NCBI GenBank assembly: GCA_001839685.1
Contig: MLAK01000451.1
Location: forward strand, 51,028-115,027
Direction of reading: 5' to 3'
Source of the DNA: Tritrichomonas foetus
Lineage: Eukaryota > Parabasalia > Tritrichomonadida > Tritrichomonadidae
DNA: 64,000 bases
In this document: piece after piece, positions 52,701 through 61,700 of the stretch
How the letters are laid out: the number at the start of each line of letters is the position of its first letter
Position numbering within the stretch: position 1 is the stretch's first letter
The notes under the pieces: generated by a model
Told to the model about the DNA's origin: nothing
The model's input: only the letters and a program-made list of their open reading frames with translations
The model's database searches: none
Position numbers and translations under genes: made by a program

Positions 52701-53205
52701 TGATTTCAATTTTGTCAGGGTGATTTAAACAGATGTTAAAAGCCATTCGAACAAGAGTTTCCGGATTAATATCTTCTGTAAGTATTTGGAGACATTCATC
52801 AAAATTGTTAGTATCAAGTTGGGATAATATATTTTGATATTTTACCAAATTTTTGATAGATAATAAATTTGTAGCTAAATTTTGATTCTTAATATTATTT
52901 GCATGAACATAAGATTCTGCTTTATTTAACAAATCAACAATTTCAAAGTGCTTTGCAATGAAACTTATAAATTCAATATTCTCTTTTGAGAATACAATTT
53001 GCTTCCCAGTAAATATATCATTTATAATATTTATTTCTTCTTGATTCAATTCTTTTCCATTTTGAACCAAATTCGAAAAGTTGTTCAAATAATTTCTAAA
53101 CTTATTCGAAATTGTTGCTGCCACAAAAGGATTGAACTCACACTTAGCATTATTAACAACAAAATTAAATGATGGTTGATTCACTGCGGCCTTGGCTTCA
53201 TACAT
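49737..53205 (-). CDS. Large ankyrin-repeat protein, frame interrupted by four inserts
   Basis: The ATG at 53205 opens 819 codons. Ankyrin sequence then continues in other frames to a stop at 49737, giving about 1,115 residues if the inserts are left out. The N-terminus (about 10-110, FNFVVNNAKCEFNPFVAATI) resembles a BTB-like or trichomonad ankyrin-leader domain. At least ten ankyrin repeats follow (GETPLHLACLHNHAEIVKLL and similar). After 50973 each repeat junction carries an AT-rich insert (50938-50973, 50814-50838, 50674-50714, 50082-50100). Between the last two lies a strongly acidic region encoded at about 50217-50530 (EEEEEINESEDDDNEEEEEL). The end is an Asn/Gln tail with NNKQQ repeats. 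Interpretation is as for the other large ankyrin gene. It is divergent from the small ankyrin gene, with 134 bp between starts. Confidence 0.7.
49821..49895 (-). repeat. 15-bp tandem repeat coding for Asn/Gln tail
   Basis: Four copies of a 15-bp unit (ATTTTGTTGTTTGTT on the plus strand) at 49821-49880, plus one degenerate copy to 49895. They encode the pentapeptide NNKQQ in the ankyrin protein's tail and are likely length-variable. Confidence 0.85.
50082..50100 (-). other. 19-nt insert in ankyrin gene
   Basis: GTTAATATTAAAATTTTAA lies between the codons for KDKEG and NTPLQIAY. Removing exactly 19 nt restores a perfect ankyrin consensus. With it, the frame shifts. Confidence 0.65.
50674..50714 (-). 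other. 41-nt insert in ankyrin gene
   Basis: It lies between the codons for RIDIDDK and WNPFHYLCAA. The consensus expects about two residues, so about 35 nt are extra and the frame shifts. It contains GGAGTTTATAAT and ends TTTTAT. Confidence 0.6.
50814..50838 (-). other. 25-nt insert in ankyrin gene
   Basis: It lies between the codons for NVHSQNS and QTPLLIAAEK. Removal of 25 nt restores consensus spacing. It contains AGTTAATATT, a 10-mer shared with the 19-nt insert at 50082-50100 (extended there by one flanking base), and ends TTTTAT. Confidence 0.6.
50938..50973 (-). other. 36-nt in-frame insert in ankyrin gene
   Basis: It lies between the codons for NIKNKQ and DNTPLHLAC and would add VYFFLMRFIFLS, a very hydrophobic stretch alien to an ankyrin loop. 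It keeps the frame and has no stop. It starts GTTTAC and ends TTTCT. Confidence 0.6.
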
Positions 53206-53339
53206 TAAGAAGTTAATAAATGAATTGTTAACTAAAAAATGTGATGTATACTAAAAAAGTGATAATTAAACAATTGTTAACAAAACAGTGGTTAACATAA
53301 TATTATAAGACGCGACCGTTTAAGATTTTATTTTGAAAT

Positions 53340-53927
53340 ATGGATCAAAAAGTCAAAAAGGCATACGATCGTGTTCAATTCGACGACATTGAAGAATTAG
53401 CAAAACTCGTACCAAGTGAGGTTCATCCTGATGCATCATCATTTTCACCCACAAGTCATCTACATTCGCTTTTACAGGTTGCAGCTGCACACGGCGCTGA
53501 AAAGTGTGCTGAATATTTACTCAGTTGTGGAGCCAATCCATCAAAAAAGAATTTCACAGGATTTACGCCGCTTCATTGGGCGGCATATTCTGGAAGGACA
53601 GAAATAGTCAAAATGTTAATCGATCGCGGCGCAAAAATTGATTCAAGAAATGAAGACGGTCATACCCCACTACATATTGCCGCTTCTCGTGGGCATCTCC
53701 AATTCATCAAATATATTGTTGAATTGGGAGCCGATCCAGGTGCCGTAACAAGTGACGGTTGGACAGCAATGCATTTTGCTGTTATTTCAAATCACCAGCC
53801 TGTCGTTAAATACCTTTTAGCACAAAATATAGATTTTCGCGGACCTGATGTGAACATGAAGACGATTGATTCGCTTGTTGAAGAATATGGTAGAACATGG
53901 TTCGATTCTCTTGTTAATACTGAATAA
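53340..53927 (+). CDS. Small ankyrin-repeat protein
   Basis: 195 residues, intact. Four good ankyrin repeats lie at about 40-165: HSLLQVAAAHGAEKCAEYLL, FTPLHWAAYSGRTEIVKMLI, HTPLHIAASRGHLQFIKYIV, then WTAMHFAVISNHQPVVKYLL. A helical cap leads (MDQKVKKAYDRVQFDDIEEL) and a short tail ends it. The repeats are close to the general consensus and GC-richer than the Asn-rich ankyrin gene next door, so it belongs to a different, conserved ankyrin class. The size resembles gankyrin/PSMD10-type or IkB-like adaptors, but no specific partner can be inferred. It serves as an internal control showing ankyrin repeats without inserts at the NTPLH junction. Confidence 0.9.
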   Translation: MDQKVKKAYDRVQFDDIEELAKLVPSEVHPDASSFSPTSHLHSLLQVAAAHGAEKCAEYLLSCGANPSKKNFTGFTPLHWAAYSGRTEIVKMLIDRGAKIDSRNEDGHTPLHIAASRGHLQFIKYIVELGADPGAVTSDGWTAMHFAVISNHQPVVKYLLAQNIDFRGPDVNMKTIDSLVEEYGRTWFDSLVNTE

Positions 53928-54156
53928 ATTTTTGTCTTGTCTTTCATATATAAAAATCGATTAATTATGAGTTTTCGTCGATGTAGACATGATTCCTTTG
54001 ATTTTCCTGAAATAATTTATTTTTTAACTTCACATTTCTCGCCCTAGAAAGTGGAGCGTCATGCGGGAGAACCAATCTAATTGTATAGAAAAACCCATTA
54101 ATAAATGGAAAAGAAAAAAATGTACATGAATGGAAAAATTAATTGAATTAAATTCT

Positions 54157-54609
54157 TTACTCAATGAATTTGGGAACTGTTTGTGTGATCTCATAATCAT
54201 GAGAAATATCGCCCAATGAATTTGAGCGAACTTGAACACATAAAAAGATTAAAGGAGTTTTTCCAGTATTCATAAAATTATGACTCGCACCTGGACCAAC
54301 ACGAACAAATGATCCTTCTTGAATAGGAATCACCTCGCTATCAATTTGATACTTGCCTTCGCCTGAAACAATGAAATATATTTCTTCATTCTCTTTATGA
54401 AGATGGAAAAATGGACCGGCTTGACCAACTGGAACTGTGTTGATTGACATTTGAGCACCTGTCATTTTCAAGGAATCACCTAAAAAGGCCTTTCCTTCAG
54501 CAAGAACTTTTCCTGAAGCATCTTTTAATTGATGCTTGAAGATTTCACTCATTTTGCCAACATTGATTGCTGTGTAGCTTGCATTTCCACCGATGTTTTG
54601 GATTGACAT
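54157..54609 (-). CDS. Cupin-domain protein, bacterial type
   Basis: The ATG at 54609 gives 150 residues; the longer frame starts on TTG. A single cupin_2 barrel is visible. Motif 1 is HLHKENEEIYFIVSGEG (two His and a Glu as metal ligands), then a 16-residue spacer, then motif 2 GSFVRVGPGASHNFMNTG with the third His. The extra N-terminal strand region (NASYTAINVGKMSEIFKHQL) is as in many bacterial small cupins. No signal peptide or membrane span is seen, so it should be cytosolic. Substrates of such proteins range from sugar isomerisation to dioxygenation, and none can be chosen here. The compact prokaryote-like form suggests acquisition from bacteria. Confidence 0.88.
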   Translation of the reverse strand: MSIQNIGGNASYTAINVGKMSEIFKHQLKDASGKVLAEGKAFLGDSLKMTGAQMSINTVPVGQAGPFFHLHKENEEIYFIVSGEGKYQIDSEVIPIQEGSFVRVGPGASHNFMNTGKTPLIFLCVQVRSNSLGDISHDYEITQTVPKFIE

Positions 54610-55139
54610 TTCGTTCAAAAAGAAGTGAAATGAAATATAGATGTTAGGTGATGATATAAAAATTGAAACGTTCACTTGGTCTCTTATCAAATTATTTCAT
54701 CCATATTCAATCTAATTCAAATTTGTGTTTATATTCAAATTCAATTGGTCGCCCAATCATTTTCACAAGTTTTACTATAAAAAACTGATATAGTAAAGGT
54801 ATGTCAACTTTCTTAATAATCCCTTTCAACAAATAGATGCATTTGCTCATAATCTGTAAATCGCAGAGAGTTTATCGATAACAAGGAAAAATATCATATA
54901 ATGCTGCAATAATATTATATATTTAATTTTCGTTTCATATTGTTTTAAGTAATGTAAAGGTTTTAATACTACATGCTTTGATATAAATAAAACAATAATT
55001 CTTCCTATCAACAATATTATCTGAATAAATATAGAATAGGATTTCTCAAATACGTGTTTTTCGCCATTTTATGATAATGCAATTAATATTGTACTTTGTG
55101 TAAAACAGAAAAATTCAAATAAATTATTTTTACTGAAAA
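54610..55139. other. AT-rich spacer
   Basis: Between two minus-strand genes. No supported gene is seen. Confidence 0.5.
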
Positions 55140-56024
55140 TTACATAGAAGAAAAAATAGGATTATTGAGAACGTCATTGGCTGTTGGTCTGTGATTCATA
55201 TTAAATTCAAAAAGAGAATAAATCAAATCTTTCATTTCATCAGAAATGTATTTCCATCTTTCATCATAGAACAAAACATCCTTTTTAGATAAATAGAATT
55301 TGAGATAATCTGGATGCATTTCGTTGATATAAAATGGAAGTGATTGGACAACCATTAAATATAGGATCATTCCTACAGACCAAATATCATATTTCTCGCT
55401 TGAAATTCCCCAATAGAAATATTCAGGGGGAGTGTATATAACTGAAGTTCTAAAATGATGGATATTGATATTATTATGTTTGCACATATTTTCACAATAT
55501 GATGAAGCTAGATCAATAATGAGAAACATGTTGGGATCAAAATTAGTGGCCGTTAACACAATATTTTCAGGTTTTAAGTCACGATGAACAAATCCAGATT
55601 TATGAAAAGTTGATAGAGCAGAAAATAGATTATATGTAAAGATTTTCAACTGGTCATTAGTGATACTCCAATCTTTCTGGCAAATGGCGCCATACAAATC
55701 ACCACCTTCTGCAAAAGGGATGACGATTGTGCCATAAAATGTATCATTCATAATTTCAATTGGTTTGATGATATGTTGATGAGATACATTCCTTAAGACA
55801 TTGGATTCTATTAGAAATTCGTGTAAATCATCATTTTGAAGGTTGATTTTCTTGATGATAACTTTTCGACTAGTTTTCTTTTCGATTGCTGTGAATAACG
55901 TTACGTTGTTTTGATTTTTAACTGTTAGGTCAACTACGAGCTCATTAATATCAGTATAGCAATTCATGCAGCCTGGAAGGAAAATGATGTCACAACACTC
56001 AATGAGCAGGTTCACTTCATTCAT
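55140..56024 (-). CDS. Divergent Ser/Thr protein kinase with DLA in place of DFG
   Basis: 294 residues from the ATG at 56024. It is recognisable from VIIKKINLQN (subdomain II Lys) through GGDLYGAICQ, FVHRDLKPENIVLTAT (catalytic Asp intact), YTPPEYFYWG (PPE for APE), KYDIWSVGMILYLMVVQSLP and NHRPTANDVL. Two regions depart from consensus. The glycine loop is missing or unrecognisable (VKNQNNVTLFTAIEKK), and the metal-binding DFG is DLA (IIDLASSY), although the Asp remains. It may have weak or no kinase activity, acting as a pseudokinase or slow kinase. It is short, with no extra domain. Confidence 0.85.
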   Translation of the reverse strand: MNEVNLLIECCDIIFLPGCMNCYTDINELVVDLTVKNQNNVTLFTAIEKKTSRKVIIKKINLQNDDLHEFLIESNVLRNVSHQHIIKPIEIMNDTFYGTIVIPFAEGGDLYGAICQKDWSITNDQLKIFTYNLFSALSTFHKSGFVHRDLKPENIVLTATNFDPNMFLIIDLASSYCENMCKHNNINIHHFRTSVIYTPPEYFYWGISSEKYDIWSVGMILYLMVVQSLPFYINEMHPDYLKFYLSKKDVLFYDERWKYISDEMKDLIYSLFEFNMNHRPTANDVLNNPIFSSM

Positions 56025-56459
56025 TGAATTAATTCAAAATAATTGAATGTGTATGTTCATTTATACATACAATTTTTATCTCTTCTGCCTGAAGGAAGTT
56101 ATGTACAAACAAGCTCACCATTATACTTGGCAATCTCGCTTTCATGAATGATTAGAGTATCTATTTTTAGATAGTCAAACTTGATCAATTTAACAACACA
56201 ATATTGATGGCTTTTTAAATTATTTCTCTAGGTTAACAAATATTATGTTAACTTAACGAGAATATACATTTACGTTGCATTTTCTGATTCTTTTCCCAGA
56301 GCTATTTTTTCTATTTTGGATATTTTTATTAAAAGTAAATTTACTATCTATATTTACTATAAAATAATAAATTTAAGTTATATGTTTAAAGATATCATTG
56401 AGAATTCGCCTACCCGAAAGACAACTTTTTAAATAGTTTATAGGACGATAAACTAATCG
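56025..56459. other. Divergent intergenic region
   Basis: It separates the divergent kinase (-) and the VPS13-like gene (+). GTTAAC motifs occur at about 56233 and 56254. No gene is seen. Confidence 0.5.
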
Positions 56460-59400
56460 ATGAAAGCGAAGATTTTGGAGAAGGTTTTTGGTTCAATTCT
56501 CGGATTTTTCATATCTGAGTTCGACATCAAAGAAATGAATAACCTAAAATACCAAGGAACGAATTTATCGCTTCACCAAAATTGTTTTTTCAATTTTGGC
56601 ATTCCGTTTTTCGTCGATTCGAGTCAATTATCGAATATTTCAATGGAATACGATAATGAAACCAGCACAGCATCAATTTTAATTTCAGAAATCAATGCAA
56701 AAATTTCATCGCAAAATTTCGATAAGCCAAATTCGATAAAAACTTTTTCTTTGCAATTTCACATTCTCAAAAAGATTTTAAAGTTCTTCAAAATCACAAT
56801 AAAGCTCGAAAAAGTGTCATTAAATATAAATTCATTGCCTTTCGAAATTTCTTCTTTGGCATTGAATTCATTTGAAAAAATCATTACTATTGACATTTCC
56901 AACCTCTCAATTGGAACAGAAGAAAATCGCATTTTGGAAAATTTCTCATTTCAATTGAATTTTGATGAAAATCGAATTTTATCAACTAAAATAGAAAATT
57001 TGAAGTTTTGTTTTCAAAATAGCGAAGATTTCAAAAATATTATCTCAACCATCCAATTATTGGCAGAAAGTCGAACTTTCGACACTTTTGTAAACAAAGA
57101 AAAAGTTCCAATTTTCAATTCAAATGAAAATTCAGATGAAGAGCTTGAAAAAGAAATAAATGAAAACATTTTAAATAAATTTGAAAGCACAAACAGTTCA
57201 TTTAATTTTTCTATTCAAATTAATTTATTAATTATTGAAATCACCCAATCGCAATATTCAAACATTTTTGAAAATCTTTTAATTTCCGCCAATGAATTTA
57301 AAATAGATACTTTTTCTATCAAATTAAACACATTTTCCATGAAATTTAATCAAGTTTTGTACTTTTGGAAAAAAGATCATGAAATTCATAAAGCTCATAA
57401 AATGGAAATTCATTCAATTGAATCAAATTTTTTGAAACAAATGAATATAGTACAACCTTTTATGTCAACAATTGAAAAAGTAAACGGGCATGTGTATTTA
57501 ATTTCTGAAATTGAATATTCTGGAAGTATAGATGAACTTTTTAACATTTTAATATTATTTACTCGAATTATTGATTTACTTATGCCACTTTGTCCAAAAG
57601 TTCATCAACTTATTGATTTTTCATTATTTTCGATTCGATTTGACGTTGGAATTAATTTAAATTTTTCTTTTCAATTACTTTTGTCATCAAAAAATTATCA
57701 AATTATTGGATCAAATGTTATTTTATTGTTCAGTGATTTCAATGAACCAGTTTTTTCAAAAATGAATTTCCAAATTGTTGTTGATGATTCAATTGTTAAC
57801 TTTTTGCTATCACCTTCAGATTTTCGCTTTACTGAATATGAATTACTTTCATTAACAAAAATATTATTTTCACAAAGTAAGAAAGTTCTAAATCTTTCCC
57901 CAAAGAAAAGAAAATTAAAGATGAGTATTGTTGCGAGCGATTTAATTTTATGTAATTTAGTAAATGGTCATAAACATAATTATTTAATGCTTTCATTCAG
58001 TGATATCGTATTAAATGCAATCCCTGTCAAAAAAGAAACAAAGATTACTTTTACTTTATGCCCATCTTTGAAATTATTTAATCCGAAAACTTCCTTTTGG
58101 GACTTTTTGGTTCATTCTTTTAGTGCGGATTTCTTAATTTTTTATCATCCAACAAAAATTCATATTGATGCAAATGTTCCAAGTAACCTTTCAATCAACA
58201 TTACTCCAAGTATGATTGAAAACTTATTAAGACTATATCCAAATCAATCACTCATTAACAAGCAATCATCACCAAATAAACATTTCCTTAATAAATCTTT
58301 TCTAAACAAACGCATTCAAAATTATAAGGAGCAGAAGAAAAATCTCGGTAAATCTCAAAATGAGAATCAATTGAATTCCAATACTTATGGAAGTGAAACT
58401 ATTCATATTTATAATGGAACTAATATTCAAATTCCATTCACCATAATAAAAGAAAAGAAATGGAATTATACTGCAGTTCGAGCTTCATCTCAGCCTGCTT
58501 TTAAAGAAATTAGAAGGAAAAATTCAAAAAATGTTTTGGATGATGAAGAAAATATTATTAAAGTTCCAAATGCAGATAAAGATAAAAGGCAAAATGTTTA
58601 TATTCTTCAAAAAAATGAGAAAAAATTGTTGCAAAATACCAATATAAACTCATATATTGAATTTCCTTCATTAGAAATGACACTTTTAATTAATCAACTT
58701 TCTGAAGCTCATTTAATTTCAAAAGATTTCGCAATTTCCACTTCTTTAAATCCAAATGGTGGTAAATTAATTGAAATTATGCCAAGATTTGAAATTAGAA
58801 ATGTAACACCAAATCCAATAAAACTTTTTATTGAATCAACAAACAATTATCATGTTATTTCTTCTTATGGACGATTTCCACTCCAAGAAAGACAGTGTGT
58901 ATCAAAAATTGCTTTTTCTTATGCCAGCAACAATGATTTATCTTCCCATGATTCTTATTCTAAAACTGACACAAATACAACTGATATAAAGCCAACAAAA
59001 TATGATCAATTGAAATGGTTTTATTTATCTAAATTGCCTGATATTTATGATATTAAAAATATGTCACTTTCGTTATCATTTAAAAAGCAAGGATTAGCAA
59101 CTCATATTATTGCAAAATCTCTTTATTTAATAAGAAATCATCTTCCATTCCAAGTAATTTGTACTTTTATTTCTAAAGGAAGAGTTTCAACTGTAACTGC
59201 AGATATTGATTCTAAAACAACAATGGATCTTTGTTTGCATTCTCACCATTTAGGGATAGAATTCACAGTTTGTGTAAATCCTCTAGGAATATCACGAACG
59301 ATTGTAACTAATCAATTACCACAAAATGAAGTAATTTCTTATGGGAATTTGGCATTTTGTGTGAGATTCTTTTACTCGAATAACAAAAAGCAATTTATTT

Positions 59401-61700
59401 TCGATTTATATTCACCTGTAATTATTGAAAATCGGACAAATCTTCCACTTTATCTTAGTGATAATGATAATCTTTTCAGATTGGAAGATAGTAATTTCCC
59501 GCATGATGAACTATCCACAGAACAAAATAAATGGCCAACTTATTCTTCAATTAATACCTATAAATCATTGAGTTTGTCGACACAAGAAGATGGTCCATTT
59601 GTTCCTTTACCGCAGCTTTCACAAAATGTTAATTTGGATATTTCCAAAAATATAATGTATCCTGCATTTATCAAATGCAGCAGAATTGATATATATACAA
59701 CAGAATTTATTATTTATCCACGTTTACAAATTGTGAATCACCTCTCATATGATTTGAAATTTATTTACAAAGGTGGTGAATTTAATGTTGAATCGAAATC
59801 ATCACAAATTGTGATAAAATCAAATCCAAATTTAACTTTTTCGATTTCCGCTTTAGATTTCCAAAAAATTGATTACTTTTCTTTTCAAAATCAAATTTCG
59901 ACAGTTTTTAGATTTGCGAATGAAGACGAACAAAGCAATGTTCATTTGACAATTGATAAAAATAAAAATGGATTAATAATTGCGAATTTTGATGAAGCAC
60001 ATTTACCAGCACCTTTTGTGATTGTGAATAATTTACATAACTACCCAATTTATGCACAGCAATCTGAACATTTCATGCCAATGAGAATTCCAGCGAATTC
60101 TACTTCAATGTTTCCTTTTGATTCACCATTTTCTGAGCCCTCTGTGATGATTACAGTTGCAGGGAAATCACAACTTGTTCCTTTGCATCATGAAATTCGA
60201 TCTACTCAATTTCCATTCAAGATCGGATCAGAAAAAATTTTTGCTGATTTAATAATTCTTTCAAGAGGTGTTCAAGCTTTAATTATTGGCTATCATCCTT
60301 ATACAATTGAACAAAGAAATATTACATTCAATGTTTTAATTAATACTATATCAATTTCCTTTTTCACTGAAAATCTTGAAGAGTTTCTTTTGGTAACTGC
60401 AAAATCAATGATTTATAAAATGTATAAAAACTCATTCAATTTTACTTTAGAATCTTTGCAAATTGATGATCAAATGAGTTCAAATAAATCAGCAGTTATT
60501 CTAAAATCATCAACAATTAATCACGTGAATTCAAAAAATTCGGAAAATAATGCATACATCGATAATAAAGTGAATAGGATACCATTTGTGAATGCAGCTT
60601 TGACATTTGATTCAAATTTATTAAACACACAATCATTTAAATTATTGGTACAACCATTCGATATTCAATTTGATCCCACATTTATTCACGATTTAATTGC
60701 ATATCTCATTCAATTTAGTTCAATTAAAGAATTAAAGAAAACCCTTCAAATTCCAAACTCAGTTTTATGTTTGCAAAACTTTACAATTCATCCGATATTA
60801 ACAAATGTTTCATGTCGTTACTTACCAAATCGACAAATTCACATTTTTAATTCCAACAATGAATCAAAAACAACTTCATTTTTAACAAAAGTTTTCGTTC
60901 AAGATCGAAATTGTTCAGTTGGTTTTGGAAGTTTGGTAATTGACGATGTAATTTTAAGAGCAGATGCTTTATTTGATATTCTAAAAACCCATTATAATTA
61001 CTTTTTCAATAATGCCGTTTGTTTTCTAACAAGTACTGCACATACTGAACGACCTGTTGTAAGTTTATCAAGATTTCAAGCATCTGCAATTGCTAGTGAA
61101 TTCTATAAGCCTTGCGAAATTGATTTCGATCAAGAATTGATTGATTTTGGAAATGGCAAAAAATTGTTAAACTTGACAAGAATAGAAGTCTTTCCTGTTT
61201 TAACAGGTGGACTGAGTATGAGTTTAAAATATAACAATGGACACCTCATTCAATTGGAGCAAGCACTTGATTCCTCAAAATTTGGAAAAAGAATTTCGAC
61301 TCAAAAATTCTTCATTGGAAATCGAGTTGCATATTTAACACCTGAATTAATAACTGTTGAAACATTAGTAAAGAAGCAATTGCTGTCTGGTTATAAAAAT
61401 GCATTTGAGAAAATTCGATTTTTAGAATATTATGGAACATCTGGAGCCATAGCCTGCTTAACAGATTCAGTTCTTTATTTATATTCTTTGCCAAATTATA
61501 AAATTACTCAAAAAGTGCAAATTTCAAATGTTGAAGAAGTTGCTCGATCAAGAAATAAAATTACAATTATACTGAAAAGATATAGCAAATGGAAATCTTA
61601 TGAACCAATTTGTATTGATTTTGCTAATGAAGGAATTGCTCAACAATTACAACTTGTCATAAGGAATCTTCTGATCAAGCAGAATCATCCTGTTATATAA
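56460..61700 (+). CDS. VPS13-like bridge lipid-transfer protein
   Basis: 1746 residues. The N-terminus (MKAKILEKVFGSILGFFISE, then NLKYQGTNLSLHQNCFFNFG and IPFFVDSSQLSNISMEY) matches the chorein domain that caps the lipid groove of VPS13/ATG2 proteins. Long beta-rich repeats continue to about 600, and a basic disordered insert lies at about 605-720. Several VAB-type repeats follow at about 770-1250: RFEIRNVTPNPIKLFIES, IENRTNLPLYLSDNDN, LQIVNHLSYDLKFIYKGG, and IVNNLHNYPIYAQQSE. A C-terminal PH-like module sits at about 1640-1740. VPS13 of yeast and animals is about 3000 residues or more, so this is a short form. The likely role is bulk phospholipid transfer at organelle contacts. Confidence 0.82.
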   Translation: MKAKILEKVFGSILGFFISEFDIKEMNNLKYQGTNLSLHQNCFFNFGIPFFVDSSQLSNISMEYDNETSTASILISEINAKISSQNFDKPNSIKTFSLQFHILKKILKFFKITIKLEKVSLNINSLPFEISSLALNSFEKIITIDISNLSIGTEENRILENFSFQLNFDENRILSTKIENLKFCFQNSEDFKNIISTIQLLAESRTFDTFVNKEKVPIFNSNENSDEELEKEINENILNKFESTNSSFNFSIQINLLIIEITQSQYSNIFENLLISANEFKIDTFSIKLNTFSMKFNQVLYFWKKDHEIHKAHKMEIHSIESNFLKQMNIVQPFMSTIEKVNGHVYLISEIEYSGSIDELFNILILFTRIIDLLMPLCPKVHQLIDFSLFSIRFDVGINLNFSFQLLLSSKNYQIIGSNVILLFSDFNEPVFSKMNFQIVVDDSIVNFLLSPSDFRFTEYELLSLTKILFSQSKKVLNLSPKKRKLKMSIVASDLILCNLVNGHKHNYLMLSFSDIVLNAIPVKKETKITFTLCPSLKLFNPKTSFWDFLVHSFSADFLIFYHPTKIHIDANVPSNLSINITPSMIENLLRLYPNQSLINKQSSPNKHFLNKSFLNKRIQNYKEQKKNLGKSQNENQLNSNTYGSETIHIYNGTNIQIPFTIIKEKKWNYTAVRASSQPAFKEIRRKNSKNVLDDEENIIKVPNADKDKRQNVYILQKNEKKLLQNTNINSYIEFPSLEMTLLINQLSEAHLISKDFAISTSLNPNGGKLIEIMPRFEIRNVTPNPIKLFIESTNNYHVISSYGRFPLQERQCVSKIAFSYASNNDLSSHDSYSKTDTNTTDIKPTKYDQLKWFYLSKLPDIYDIKNMSLSLSFKKQGLATHIIAKSLYLIRNHLPFQVICTFISKGRVSTVTADIDSKTTMDLCLHSHHLGIEFTVCVNPLGISRTIVTNQLPQNEVISYGNLAFCVRFFYSNNKKQFIFDLYSPVIIENRTNLPLYLSDNDNLFRLEDSNFPHDELSTEQNKWPTYSSINTYKSLSLSTQEDGPFVPLPQLSQNVNLDISKNIMYPAFIKCSRIDIYTTEFIIYPRLQIVNHLSYDLKFIYKGGEFNVESKSSQIVIKSNPNLTFSISALDFQKIDYFSFQNQISTVFRFANEDEQSNVHLTIDKNKNGLIIANFDEAHLPAPFVIVNNLHNYPIYAQQSEHFMPMRIPANSTSMFPFDSPFSEPSVMITVAGKSQLVPLHHEIRSTQFPFKIGSEKIFADLIILSRGVQALIIGYHPYTIEQRNITFNVLINTISISFFTENLEEFLLVTAKSMIYKMYKNSFNFTLESLQIDDQMSSNKSAVILKSSTINHVNSKNSENNAYIDNKVNRIPFVNAALTFDSNLLNTQSFKLLVQPFDIQFDPTFIHDLIAYLIQFSSIKELKKTLQIPNSVLCLQNFTIHPILTNVSCRYLPNRQIHIFNSNNESKTTSFLTKVFVQDRNCSVGFGSLVIDDVILRADALFDILKTHYNYFFNNAVCFLTSTAHTERPVVSLSRFQASAIASEFYKPCEIDFDQELIDFGNGKKLLNLTRIEVFPVLTGGLSMSLKYNNGHLIQLEQALDSSKFGKRISTQKFFIGNRVAYLTPELITVETLVKKQLLSGYKNAFEKIRFLEYYGTSGAIACLTDSVLYLYSLPNYKITQKVQISNVEEVARSRNKITIILKRYSKWKSYEPICIDFANEGIAQQLQLVIRNLLIKQNHPVI

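Noticed and set aside
35245..53205. Classical trichomonad introns (GTATGT...ACTAACACACAG) in the ankyrin genes
   Set aside because: None of the inserts shows that 5' site, the branch/3' motif or an AG end, so standard splicing is not supported.
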